A stretch of 64,000 nt of DNA from Planctomycetota bacterium. GTDB taxonomy: Bacteria; Planctomycetota; UBA1135; JADKAF01. Positions 53,011 through 61,583 of this stretch are shown piece by piece. The position numbers and the translations under genes are program-made. Location: positions 2,170,001 through 2,234,000 of the forward strand of contig JADKAF010000001.1 in the NCBI GenBank assembly GCA_016719295.1. The letters are read 5' to 3'. The notes under the pieces are model-generated. The model was not told where the DNA came from and did no database searches. It was given only the letters and a program-made list of their open reading frames with translations. How positions within the stretch are numbered: position 1 is the stretch's first letter; each line of letters begins with the position of its first letter.

Positions 53011-54858
53011 CTAGCCATCTCCGATCCGCGTGAACGACTCGAAGCTCCTCGGCCCGCTCGCCGTGTGCACTGTCCCTCCGCGCTGGAACTCCCGATAGCG
53101 CGCGTCGCTCGAGAAGACGCTCTGGAGCCGGCTCTCCGCGGTCGCCGCGTGCAGCTCCTCCTGCGCTTCGCGGATCTTCATCCCGACGAAGAGCTTCAAG
53201 CGCTCTTCTTCGTCGTCGCTCAGCTCCTCGATGACCTGCGCGGGATCGCGCATCGCCTGCAGCGCCTTCTCCATGAGCTCCGAGTGCAGGCGCTCGTGCG
53301 CGCGGATCGAGCGCACGAGGCGCTCGAGCTCGGCCGCGGTCCCCTGCGCTTGGTTCAGGCGGTAGATGTCGCCGCTCGGCGGCAGTAGGCGCGCGTTGAT
53401 CCAGGTCTCGCGCTGGAGGCGTAGATCCTCGCGCTCGACGTACCAGCGGCCGCGGAACGGACCTTGATCGTCGACCTTCGCGACCCAGAACGCCGTATCC
53501 ACCCAGAGCTCGGGCCCGTCGCCGTTGCCGTGGAAGAAGTGGGAGAGCTCCGGCGAGCAGGTGCAGCGGTTGGCGCCGAAGTAGAGCTCGCTGCCTTGGA
53601 ACGGCTGCGCCAGCGCGTGCTTCTCCCCCGCCGCGTGCGAGACGCTCGTCTTCCAGTCCGGCCGCGGCGCGACGTGCACGAAGTGCAGGGCCGTATCGGT
53701 GCGCTGCGCATCGCGCACCTCGAGCAGTGCCTGCACGTCGCCGAGCGCGGTGAAGCTCACCTTCGCGCCTTCGAGCACCGTGGGCTCCGCGTCAGGCAGA
53801 TCGCTGGCGCGGAAGGTCCAGGTGTACTTCGTGATCTCGCCCTTCGAGCCGCCGGCGTCGAAGTGCAGCACGCTCGCGCGCGGGAGGCTCGCGGGCGCCG
53901 CGATGCGCGCCTCGAGCGGCCCCTTCAGCTTCGGCACCAGCGTCGCGCGGAGGAAGAGCTGGGCCGGGATCGGATCGCCGGTGCCTCCGAGCCGCAGCTC
54001 GACTTCGCGCTGCTCGATCAGTTGCACGGCGCCCGGCACGCGATCGCCGACCGCGAGCGAGAGGAGGAGCGGAGCGAACTTGGGTGCGCTCGGCGCCGTT
54101 CCTTCGCGCCGCGCCTTCGCCGTGCCGACCGGCTCCCACGCATCGACCGCGAACGGCAGCTTTCGCTCCGAGTGCTCCTCATTCCGCCGCCCGCGCTCGT
54201 CCTCGGTCCACGAGCGCTGCTGCTCGTGGACCCACGGCTCGCGCGAGCTGAACGCGAACGGAAACGAGAGCTTCAGGCGTTGCCCGGCGGGATCCCATTC
54301 CAAGGCCAGGTCGGAGCCGCTGGCGCTGCCGCGACCGAAGCCCACGACCTGCGCGACATGGGTGGAGATGACACCCCCTTCCCCCATGTCCTCGGCGCGC
54401 AGCGAGTAGGTCGACTTCGAGTGCGCGTCGAAGGGCTCGCGCCGCGAGCGATCGGACTTCGGGTGCCACAGCACGGCGGAGGTGAAGCGCGCCGATGCGA
54501 CCTCCAGCTCCTTCGCGTAGCGCTCCATCGCCGCGCGATCCCGGAGGTTCTTCGGCGGCTCCGGCGGCTTCCACTTGCCGAGCTCCGTCGGATCGGCGTC
54601 GAGCGCCATCCCGCGACTCGGGCCCTCGAGATCGATGCGCCCTTCGACGCGCCGCAGGATCTTCCACGACTCGCTGCGTCCGCTGCCTGACGCGCCGCCA
54701 TCGCGCGCATGCTCGCAAGTGAGCTGGAAGCTCAGCGCGACCTGCCAGCTCTTCACCTCCTCCCATTTCGCTCCCTGCGCGCGCGCGCTCGAGGCGAGCG
54801 CGCCGCAAGCGAGCAAGAAGAAGAGAGGTCCATGGCCGCTTCTCTTTCGGTTGAGCAT
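53011..54858 (-). CDS. Secreted protein of unknown function with PKD-like segment
   Basis: A 615-residue exported protein. The signal peptide is PLFFLLACGALASSARAQ. Residues about 315-400 include LHFDAGGSKGEITKYTWTFR, a PKD-like immunoglobulin fold. The C-terminal third has an RAHERLHSELMEKAL helix with two His spaced as HxxxH, which might bind metal but has no known family. A helix-rich tail follows. No catalytic role can be assigned. It lies 46 bp downstream of the GNAT gene's end on the same strand, so it may belong to the same long transcript. Confidence 0.7.
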   Translation of the reverse strand: MLNRKRSGHGPLFFLLACGALASSARAQGAKWEEVKSWQVALSFQLTCEHARDGGASGSGRSESWKILRRVEGRIDLEGPSRGMALDADPTELGKWKPPEPPKNLRDRAAMERYAKELEVASARFTSAVLWHPKSDRSRREPFDAHSKSTYSLRAEDMGEGGVISTHVAQVVGFGRGSASGSDLALEWDPAGQRLKLSFPFAFSSREPWVHEQQRSWTEDERGRRNEEHSERKLPFAVDAWEPVGTAKARREGTAPSAPKFAPLLLSLAVGDRVPGAVQLIEQREVELRLGGTGDPIPAQLFLRATLVPKLKGPLEARIAAPASLPRASVLHFDAGGSKGEITKYTWTFRASDLPDAEPTVLEGAKVSFTALGDVQALLEVRDAQRTDTALHFVHVAPRPDWKTSVSHAAGEKHALAQPFQGSELYFGANRCTCSPELSHFFHGNGDGPELWVDTAFWVAKVDDQGPFRGRWYVEREDLRLQRETWINARLLPPSGDIYRLNQAQGTAAELERLVRSIRAHERLHSELMEKALQAMRDPAQVIEELSDDEEERLKLFVGMKIREAQEELHAATAESRLQSVFSSDARYREFQRGGTVHTASGPRSFESFTRIGDG

Positions 54859-54904
54859 CGTCCTGCGCTCCCGAGAACCGCGCTCGCGCTGGCGAGCGCT
54901 GCCC

Positions 54905-55390
54905 CTACAGCGTCTTCACGTACACGACCTTGTCGTCGCCGGCCGCGTAGAAGTCCTTCATTCGCGCGGCCTCGACGCAGCCGCACGCCAAGTAGAACGC
55001 GCGCGTCGGCTCGTAGATCGCGCGCGAGCTGGTCTCGATCCAGATCGCGCGGCCGCCTTCGGCGCGCACGCGCTGCTCGACCTCGGCCATCAAGCGCTTC
55101 CCGAGCCCTTGACCGCGACGGCTCGCGTGCGCCGCGATCCAGTAGAGATCCCAGCTTCCCTCGGTGCACGCGATGGGCCCGAAGCACGCGTAGGCGCTCG
55201 GGACCTCTTCGTCGGCGAAGAAGAGGAAGTGGTAGCCGGAGGCGAGCCCCTTCGCGAGACGCTCGTCGACGAGCTCGACGGCGACGTCGATCTCGTAGCC
55301 GTGGAAGAAGCCAGTCGAAGCCACGATCTCGCGGATCGCCGCCGCATCCGCGGGGCGTGGGTCGGTGCGCCAGACGGAGTCGATGTTCAT
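54905..55390 (-). CDS. GNAT-family N-acetyltransferase
   Basis: A 161-residue acetyltransferase. The acetyl-CoA-binding motif A is RRGQGLGKRLMAEVEQR (Q/R-x-x-G-x-G/A), with YIEPTRAFYLACGCVEAARM-like motif B region near the C-terminus (IYEPTRAFYLACGC). Substrate is unknown. ATG at 55390 overlaps the stop of the GNAT-deacetylase fusion by four bases, so the two are translationally coupled. Confidence 0.88.
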   Translation of the reverse strand: MNIDSVWRTDPRPADAAAIREIVASTGFFHGYEIDVAVELVDERLAKGLASGYHFLFFADEEVPSAYACFGPIACTEGSWDLYWIAAHASRRGQGLGKRLMAEVEQRVRAEGGRAIWIETSSRAIYEPTRAFYLACGCVEAARMKDFYAAGDDKVVYVKTL

Positions 55391-57141
55391 CTCGAGTTCT
55401 TCGGCGCGAAGGCGCCGGCATGCAGGCCGCGGAAGAAGGCACGCGCCACGGTGCGCAAGGTCGTCGTCCGGTAGCCGCCTTCCTGGACGACGAGGGTCCG
55501 GAGCCCGAGCGCCCCGACGCGCCGGCCCATCGCCTCGAAGTCCTCGACGCCGAGCGACCAGCTCCCGGTGGGATCGCCCTTCGCGGTGTCGAAGCCGAGC
55601 GAGACGACGAGGAAGCGCGGCGCGTGGACGCCGATCCGCACCAACGCCTTCTCCAAGGCCTTCAGGAAGCGCGAGCCGTCGACCTGCTCGGGGAGCGGGA
55701 GGTTCAAGTTGTAGCCCTCGCCCGGCCCCACGCCGACTTCCTCGGGGAAGCCGGTGAAGAAGGGATAAGCGAAGCTCGGGTGTCCGTGGATCGAGACGGT
55801 GAGGACGTCGTCGCGCGCGAAGAAGATGTCTTGCTGCCCGTTTCCGTGGTGGTAGTCGAGGTCCAGGATCGCCACACGTCCGTGCTGCGAGAGGTAGTGC
55901 GCCGCGATCCCGCCATTGCAGAAGTAGCAGAAGCCGCCGAAGACCTTGCGCTCCGCGTGGTGGCCGGGAGGGCGCACGAGCGCGTAGGCGAGGCGCTGAT
56001 CGTGCAGTACCGCTTCCGCTGCCGTCAGAGCGCAGTCCACGGCGCGGCGCGCGGCGTCGAAGGCGTTGCGATTGATCGGCGTGAAGGTGTCGATGCAGAA
56101 GTAGCCCGCCCCGTACGCGAGGTCCTTCGGCGGCTTCGTCGCGTTGCGGATCGGGAAGACATACGGATAGATCGAGCGCCCCTCGGGGAGACTCCGACTC
56201 GCGCGCTTCAGGTAGTCGACGAGCGCGTCGTCGTGCACCGCGCGGATCCAGCTCTCCGGCCACTCGCGCGGCTCGACGCGCGCGAAGAGCCCCGTGGGCA
56301 GGATACCGTCCAGGATCGAGCGCACGCGCACCGGCGCCTCGACGTAGCCGCGCTCCTTCACGTGATGGATGTCGTGGCGGTCGTTCACGACGAGCGCGAT
56401 GCTCTGCTCCGCCGTGGGCTCGACGATGCGCGCGACCGCGGACGCGGAGCGCTGGTAGCGCGGCGGACGCACGCGCACGGGATCCTCCGTCACCGAGGCC
56501 ACGATGCGCTCCACATATTCCGGCGGGCAGAGGTGGGCGTACTTCCGCTCCAGGATCGCGCGGATCACCGCGCGGAGCTCGTCGCGCCGCAGCGGTCGCC
56601 CGCTGCCGAGGTCGTCGAAGACGAGGTGCGGGAGATCTTTGTCACTCGGCTGGAGCGGCGTTTCGTAACCGGTGCCGATGATCGGACGCGCACCGAAGCG
56701 CTCGTAGAAACTCAGGCGCGCGGCGTTGCCCTTCGCGAGCGCCGGGTTGGAGCAGGCCTCGGGATCATCGGGGAGGCACTCGAAGAAGAGCCCGATCCCT
56801 CCGGCTTCGCGCGCGATCTCGCGCACGCGATCGTAGAGCGCGCCGCCGATCCCTCCACCCGTGGCGCCCTTGCCGGCGGCCACGAAGTCGAGGAGCCAGA
56901 AGTTGAGGTCGGGCGCGTGCGAGAGGAGCGCGAAGCCCTTCAGGTTGCCCCGGAGATCATCCGCGACGAGGAGCAGGAGCCGCAGCCGATGCGCGAGGGG
57001 ATCGACGAGTCGTCGTGGCAGCGCATCGATCTCGTCCTGCGAAAGGCCGGGGAAGCGCTCGCGCAGCATGCGCTGCACTTCCTCGAGCTCGCGGTGGTCG
57101 AGGGGCAGCGCCGCCTCCGTGATCTGACGGATGCGGAACAC
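55387..57141 (-). CDS. GNAT - histone-deacetylase-like fusion protein
   Basis: A 584-residue fusion. Residues about 1-205 form a GNAT domain with the acetyl-CoA motif GATGGGIGGALYDRV (about 94-108). From about 250 to the end is a class II HDAC/acetylpolyamine amidohydrolase domain: ALVRPPGHHAERK (about 387-399), ILDLDYHHGNGQQDIFF with zinc-ligand Asp and His (about 425-441), and LVVQEGGYR near the end. One protein thus carries predicted acetyl-transfer and deacetylation activities. GTG at 57141 is chosen because AGGAGG lies eight bases upstream; an in-frame GTG at 57189 is less likely. It overlaps the next GNAT gene and follows two ATP-grasp genes. Confidence 0.85.
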   Translation of the reverse strand: MFRIRQITEAALPLDHRELEEVQRMLRERFPGLSQDEIDALPRRLVDPLAHRLRLLLLVADDLRGNLKGFALLSHAPDLNFWLLDFVAAGKGATGGGIGGALYDRVREIAREAGGIGLFFECLPDDPEACSNPALAKGNAARLSFYERFGARPIIGTGYETPLQPSDKDLPHLVFDDLGSGRPLRRDELRAVIRAILERKYAHLCPPEYVERIVASVTEDPVRVRPPRYQRSASAVARIVEPTAEQSIALVVNDRHDIHHVKERGYVEAPVRVRSILDGILPTGLFARVEPREWPESWIRAVHDDALVDYLKRASRSLPEGRSIYPYVFPIRNATKPPKDLAYGAGYFCIDTFTPINRNAFDAARRAVDCALTAAEAVLHDQRLAYALVRPPGHHAERKVFGGFCYFCNGGIAAHYLSQHGRVAILDLDYHHGNGQQDIFFARDDVLTVSIHGHPSFAYPFFTGFPEEVGVGPGEGYNLNLPLPEQVDGSRFLKALEKALVRIGVHAPRFLVVSLGFDTAKGDPTGSWSLGVEDFEAMGRRVGALGLRTLVVQEGGYRTTTLRTVARAFFRGLHAGAFAPKNSR

Positions 57142-57230
57142 TAGAGGGACCTCCTCGCGAGGCTCAGAGAGTGAGCAAGAGGTGCTCACGAACGGGCTGC
57201 AGCGCCGCCAGGCGCTGCGCCAGCAAGCAT

Positions 57231-57269
57231 CTGAGAGGCTGTATCATCGATTTCTGCTCAGCCTCTCAG
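57231..57269. repeat. 11-bp perfect inverted repeat at ATP-grasp stop
   Basis: CTGAGAGGCTG (57231-57241) and CAGCCTCTCAG (57259-57269) form a perfect stem with a 17-base loop. It overlaps the ATP-grasp stop codon (57266-57268). No T-run follows on the minus strand, so it may slow or process the transcript rather than stop it. Confidence 0.7.
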
Positions 57270-58255
57270 GGCAGATCGGAGACGATCCGCGCGATCGCCG
57301 CGCGGAAGGGGATCCCCGCTCTCTCGAGCGCCGCGGCAAAGCCCGCGTCGGGCGAGAGGCAGGGGTTCGTGTTGATCTCCAGGATCCACGGCCGCCCCGC
57401 CGCGTCGACCCGGAAATCGACGCGGGCCCAGCCGTGGAGGTCGAAAAGCGCCCAACACGCTTTCGCGAGCTGCCCGATCTCGCGCAGGAGCGCCCCGTCG
57501 CTCGCGGGGAAGTCGAAGCGCCGCGGCGTGTGGTGATACTCGTAGCTCTCGGGATCCCACTTCGCGCGCCAGCCGACCACGCGGCGCTTCGAGCTGCCGT
57601 AGCCCTCGAAGACGATCTCCGCGTGCGGCAGCACCTCGGGCTCGCCGCCCGCGTTGCCGAGCAGCGCCAGGTTGAACTCGCGTCCCTCGACGTAGAGCTC
57701 GGCGAAGCCCTCGCCGCCGAGCGAGCTGCGGCGTCGCGCGAGCTCGTTCGCGAGCTCGTCCGCGCTCGCGAAGTTCCGCACGGAGTCCTCGTCGAGCCCG
57801 ACCGAGGCGTGCTCCCACACGGACTTCACGATCCAGGTGTCGGGGAACTCGACCCCGCCCGCGCCGTGCGCGAGATCGCGCTCCGAGACCCAGGCCGGCG
57901 TCGGCAGCCCCGCGTCATGCAGGCGCTCCTTCGCGAGCAGCTTCCCCGAGGTCGCGTGGATCGCGGAGGCGGGGCAACCCACGTACGGCACGCCGAAGGC
58001 GTCCAGGAGCTGCGGCACGACCGCGATGAGTCGACCGTGACCGGCCAGCGACTCGACCAGGTTGAACGCGAGCTCGGGACGCGCGCGCTCGATCTCCCGC
58101 TCGAGGGCCGAGAGGTCGAGGCCGACGCCGAAGCTGTGCACCTCGTGCCCGAGCTCGGACAGCGCGCCGCCGACGACGCGCGCCTGCTCCAGCGCGTCCA
58201 GCTCGTCGGTGCGCGAGCCCGCGCGCGGCGCGTCGTAGAGGATCAGGACCCGCAC
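57266..58255 (-). CDS. ATP-grasp ligase (D-Ala-D-Ala-ligase-like), second of pair
   Basis: A 329-residue ATP-grasp enzyme. It starts VRVLILYDAPRAGSRTDELD, has VGCPASAIHATSGKLLAKE, and carries the C-terminal ATP-grasp block VDFRVDAAGRPWILEINTNP with the Mg2+-binding Glu and Asn. The family joins a carboxylate to an amine using ATP. The GTG at 58255 overlaps the first ATP-grasp gene by 13 bp. The two ligases differ greatly in sequence, so they probably act on different substrates or successive steps. Confidence 0.85.
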   Translation of the reverse strand: MRVLILYDAPRAGSRTDELDALEQARVVGGALSELGHEVHSFGVGLDLSALEREIERARPELAFNLVESLAGHGRLIAVVPQLLDAFGVPYVGCPASAIHATSGKLLAKERLHDAGLPTPAWVSERDLAHGAGGVEFPDTWIVKSVWEHASVGLDEDSVRNFASADELANELARRRSSLGGEGFAELYVEGREFNLALLGNAGGEPEVLPHAEIVFEGYGSSKRRVVGWRAKWDPESYEYHHTPRRFDFPASDGALLREIGQLAKACWALFDLHGWARVDFRVDAAGRPWILEINTNPCLSPDAGFAAALERAGIPFRAAIARIVSDLP

Positions 58256-59262
58256 GCGCCTGCCACCTCGCACGAGAGAGAGCGTGTCGCTTCGATACGC
58301 GCGATCGCGCTCTCCAGGATCTCGGCGATGAGTCGGCGGTACGGCAGGCCGATCTGCGAGCAGAGGATCGGCAGGTCGGAGTGCTCGGGGTGCAGGCCGG
58401 GGAGCGGGTTCGCCTCCAGCACCTGCAGGCGGCCCGCACCATCGGCGCGGAGATCGACGCGACCGCCGTCGCGGCAGCCCAGCGCGCGCCACGCCTGCAC
58501 GGCGATCGCGCACGCGCGCTCGGCAAGCTCATCGCGGGCGACGAGGTAGCGCACGTGGATCTCGCAGTCCTCCTTGTTCGCGTAGGTGTAGATCTCGGCC
58601 TCGGCGCTGGCCTTCAGCACGACCTCGAGAGCGCCGAGTGAACGCGCCTTCTCGCCCGTCCCGAGGATGCCGACCGTGAACTCCCGCCCCGCGAGGAAAG
58701 GCTCGACCAGCACCGGCTGGCGATAGCGCGCGAGCAGGTCGCTGCAGGTGCGCTCGAGCTCGGTGGCGTTGCGGACCTTCGAGGTGAGGGCCACGCCTTT
58801 GCTCGAGCCCTCCGCGACCGGCTTGCAGAAGAGCGGGAACGGGAGATCGACGCGCGCGAGATCGGCGAGGCAGGTCACCTCGCGGAAGTCGGTGGTCGGT
58901 ACGCCTTGATCGCGGAGCACGCGCTTCGCCATCACCTTGTGCAGCGTCAACGCGCACACGAGCGGATCCGAGAACACCGTCGGGATCCGGAAATGCTCGC
59001 AGAGCGCGGGCACCAGCGACTCGCGCCCGAAGCCGTAGAGGCTCTCGCAGATGTTGAACACGAGGTCCCAGCGCTCGCCCGCGAGCAAGGCCGCGGCGAG
59101 CGCCTGCGCGTGGCCTACGCGCACGACCTCGTGCCCGGCGGCGCGGATCGCGTCCTCCAGGCTGTCGATCGTGTCGCGGCGGTCGAACTCCGCCACTTCG
59201 TGCTCGGCGAAGCCCAGCGCGCGGTAGTCCTCGCGGAGGTCGTAGGTCAGCGCGATGCGCAT
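58243..59262 (-). CDS. ATP-grasp ligase (D-Ala-D-Ala-ligase-like), first of pair
   Basis: A 339-residue ATP-grasp enzyme. The N-terminal MRIALTYDLREDYRALGF and VFNICESLYGFGRESLVPAL lead to FPLFCKPVAEGSSKGVALTS (ATP-binding Lys and the Gly-rich loop). The C-terminal GRVDLRADGAGRLQVLEANP includes the conserved acidic and Asn metal ligands. It is too diverged to be called Ddl. It forms a pair with the following ATP-grasp gene, upstream of the GNAT-deacetylase fusion. Confidence 0.85.
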   Translation of the reverse strand: MRIALTYDLREDYRALGFAEHEVAEFDRRDTIDSLEDAIRAAGHEVVRVGHAQALAAALLAGERWDLVFNICESLYGFGRESLVPALCEHFRIPTVFSDPLVCALTLHKVMAKRVLRDQGVPTTDFREVTCLADLARVDLPFPLFCKPVAEGSSKGVALTSKVRNATELERTCSDLLARYRQPVLVEPFLAGREFTVGILGTGEKARSLGALEVVLKASAEAEIYTYANKEDCEIHVRYLVARDELAERACAIAVQAWRALGCRDGGRVDLRADGAGRLQVLEANPLPGLHPEHSDLPILCSQIGLPYRRLIAEILESAIARIEATRSLSCEVAGACGS

Positions 59263-59326
59263 CGGTCGTTCCCTTCTGGCTTGGCGCCTCCGAACTTGGC
59301 GCCCCTGCTGCGCCGGTGCGCGGCGG

Positions 59327-59845
59327 CTAGCGAGAGCGCAGGTCGCTCTCGAGCTCGGCGTAGAGCTGCGAGCGCCACCCCTCGGCGATCCCTACGGGGA
59401 TGTCGAGGAGCAGCGCCATGCGCCCTTGCGGCGGCTGCAGAGCCGTCTTCGGGCAGTAGTCGGCATCCTCGCCGAGGAGGCCGCGCTGGTCGTAGGACCA
59501 GGGATAGAGGCGACAGACGAGTGGGCGCACGTCGGTCGGGAGCACGCAGCCCGCCGCGCCGAGGAACACGCAATCGCCGTCGGCCTTCTGCTTCAGCATG
59601 CGGCGCGTGCCGTCAGCCGCCACCGTCAGCAGCTTCCAACGCGGATCGTCGGGATCGTCCTCTACGTAGGAGGCGTCCGCGGGAGCGCGGCGCTCGACGA
59701 ACGCGCCGCCTTCGGCGCCGTTCTCGCCGGTGTGCGCTGCGATGCGCCGCACGTCCGCTGTGGTCACCAGGATCTCGGCGCGCTGGCAGCAGGTGCGCTG
59801 CATCCGTGCGCAGCGAGCGCACGGATGCAGAGTCTCAGCAGTCAT
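59327..59845 (-). CDS. YkgJ-type cysteine-cluster protein
   Basis: A 172-residue protein with the spaced cysteines of the CxxxCxxCC family: LHPCARCARMQRTCCQRAE at the N-terminus, then CVFLGAAGCVL, VCRLYPW and YCPK. These are expected to bind zinc or an Fe-S cluster; the function of the family is not firmly known. ATG at 59845. It lies between the aminomutase gene and the ATP-grasp pair on the same strand. Confidence 0.82.
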   Translation of the reverse strand: MTAETLHPCARCARMQRTCCQRAEILVTTADVRRIAAHTGENGAEGGAFVERRAPADASYVEDDPDDPRWKLLTVAADGTRRMLKQKADGDCVFLGAAGCVLPTDVRPLVCRLYPWSYDQRGLLGEDADYCPKTALQPPQGRMALLLDIPVGIAEGWRSQLYAELESDLRSR

Positions 59846-59862
59846 GGATCGACGCCTCGCGC

Positions 59863-59988
59863 TAGAGTCCTTGGGTCGCAGAAGTCGCTGCACTTGAGTC
59901 GAGGTCGAACCCAAGGACTCGTGTCTCGACGACGTCAGTCGTCGAACCAGCCAAACATGCTAGCGGTGCTGGGCGCAGCCCCGCTAGC
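59863..59988 (-). repeat. Dispersed multi-hairpin repeat between aminomutase and YkgJ genes
   Basis: On the forward strand it has a copy of the CTTGGG repeat with a 10-bp inverted repeat (59863-59917). Next comes CGACGAC-GTCA-GTCGTCG (59927-59944), the covarying relative of the 13.77-kb hairpin. A nested hairpin with arms GCTAGCGG (59959-59966) and CCGCTAGC (59981-59988) ends it. The aminomutase TAG stop (59984-59986) is inside the last arm. Confidence 0.88.
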
Positions 59989-61438
59989 TCGTCGCAGGCG
60001 CGGCTTCCACGGCGACCTTGGAAGGGCCGCCGACCGGGTCCGGGTAACGATACGTCTCCCCCGCGTAGTTGCGGATCAGGAGATCATCGCCTTCGCGACC
60101 GACGACGTAGCTCGGCGCGAGCGGGATCTTGCCGCCGCCGCCGGGCGCGTCGATCACGAAGCTCGGAACTGCGTAACCGGTCGTGTGACCGCGCAGCGCC
60201 TCGATGATCTCCAGGCCCTTCTCGACGGGGGTGCGGAAGTGCGCCGAGCCCGGGATCGGATCGCACTGGTAGATGTAGTACGGCCGCACGCGGATCTTGA
60301 GGAGCCCGTGCATGAGCCGCTTCATGATCGCCGGGTCGTCGTTGACGCCCGCCGTCAGCACCGTCTGGCTGCCGAGCGGGATGCCCGCGTCGGCGAGACG
60401 ACCGCAGGCCTGCGCGACCTCCGGCGTGATCTCGTCCGGGTGCATGAAGTGCACGCTCATCCACAGCGGATGGTAGCGGCGCAGCATGCGCACGAACTCG
60501 GGGGTGATGCGCTGCGGCAGCGAGGCGGGAACCTTCGAGCCGATGCGCACGAACTCGACATGCGGGATGTTGCGGAGGCTCCGCAGCAGCCACTCCAGGC
60601 GATCGTCCCCCATCGTCAGCGGGTCACCGCCGGAGATCAGCACGTCGCGGATCTCGGGGTGTGCGGCGATGTAGTCGATCGCCTTCTGGAACTGCGCCTG
60701 GTTGAAGTGGTACTCCCCGGTCTTGCCCACCAGACGCGAGCGCGTGCAGTAGCGGCAGTAGACCGCGCAGAAGCTCGTCACCAGGAACAGCACGCGGTCG
60801 GGGTAGCGGTGCACGAGCCCCTCGACCGGCATGTCGCCGTCTTCGTGGAGCGGATCGGCCTCCTCGCCCTTCGTGAACGAGAACTCCTGCGCCACCGGCA
60901 CCATCGTCTTCCGGAGCCCAGACTCCGGCTCGACGCGGTTCAGCAGCGAGGCGTAATAGGGCGTGATGCCGACCGGCAGGCGATCCCCCAGGGATCGCAC
61001 GGCGCTGCGCTCGTCGTCGCTGAGCACCAGCATGCGCTCCAGCATGCCGAGCTCCCGGACGCGGTTGCGGAGCTGCCACTTCCAGTCGTTCCATTCGGCG
61101 TCGACGACGCCCGGGAAGTGCTGGCGCCGGAAGGCGCGCACCCCGTCGCCGATCACGAAGCGCCGCTGGGCGCGAGCGCGAGGTGTCGGCAGGGTCAACA
61201 CGACGCCCGCACCGTGGTTGCCACTCTCGCGGCTCGACTCCACGGCTTGCGTCGCGATCCTCCCGGAGGCCGGCTCGCCGTTCGGCGAGGCGACCGCGCT
61301 GCCCAGGGGGGCGGCGCTCCGGGAGGAGCTGGTATCTGGGAAAGGATCTTCGGCGCGAGCCGAAGAAGCAGAGGACGAAGCCTCCGCGTAGCTCGCGGGG
61401 GCGAACGCGGCGGAGAGCCGCGACGAGTCGGCGGTCAT
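59984..61438 (-). CDS. Lysine 2,3-aminomutase-family radical SAM enzyme
   Basis: A 484-residue KamA-type enzyme. The radical SAM motif is CAVYCRYC (Cys224, 228, 231). SGGDPLTMGDDRLEWLLRSL follows, and the PLP Lys is in GGGGKIPLAP. Both Asp residues I recall as lysine-binding in KamA are present (GVNDD and CDPIPGSAHFRTP), favouring L-lysine to beta-lysine rather than glutamate. EpmB (which acts on EF-P) is a second possibility, but no EF-P gene is near. The first about 90 residues are low-complexity Ser/Ala sequence of unknown role. Confidence 0.88.
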   Translation of the reverse strand: MTADSSRLSAAFAPASYAEASSSASSARAEDPFPDTSSSRSAAPLGSAVASPNGEPASGRIATQAVESSRESGNHGAGVVLTLPTPRARAQRRFVIGDGVRAFRRQHFPGVVDAEWNDWKWQLRNRVRELGMLERMLVLSDDERSAVRSLGDRLPVGITPYYASLLNRVEPESGLRKTMVPVAQEFSFTKGEEADPLHEDGDMPVEGLVHRYPDRVLFLVTSFCAVYCRYCTRSRLVGKTGEYHFNQAQFQKAIDYIAAHPEIRDVLISGGDPLTMGDDRLEWLLRSLRNIPHVEFVRIGSKVPASLPQRITPEFVRMLRRYHPLWMSVHFMHPDEITPEVAQACGRLADAGIPLGSQTVLTAGVNDDPAIMKRLMHGLLKIRVRPYYIYQCDPIPGSAHFRTPVEKGLEIIEALRGHTTGYAVPSFVIDAPGGGGKIPLAPSYVVGREGDDLLIRNYAGETYRYPDPVGGPSKVAVEAAPATS

Positions 61439-61583
61439 TGGGAGACCGGCTCCTGGCGTCCCTAGAGAGACACCTTCCGGGCTGAGGCGAAACTCGGATC
61501 GCGTCGTCGATCACGGCGGATCGAACTCAGCGGCGCGATGAGCACCCGGATTGGCGAGGAAAGTAAATCCCGTGGATGTGGTG

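Noticed and set aside
57231..57269. Intrinsic terminator between the ATP-grasp and fusion genes
   Set aside because: The stem is strong, but there is no T-run on the minus strand, and its loop is 17 bases, so it was listed only as an inverted repeat.
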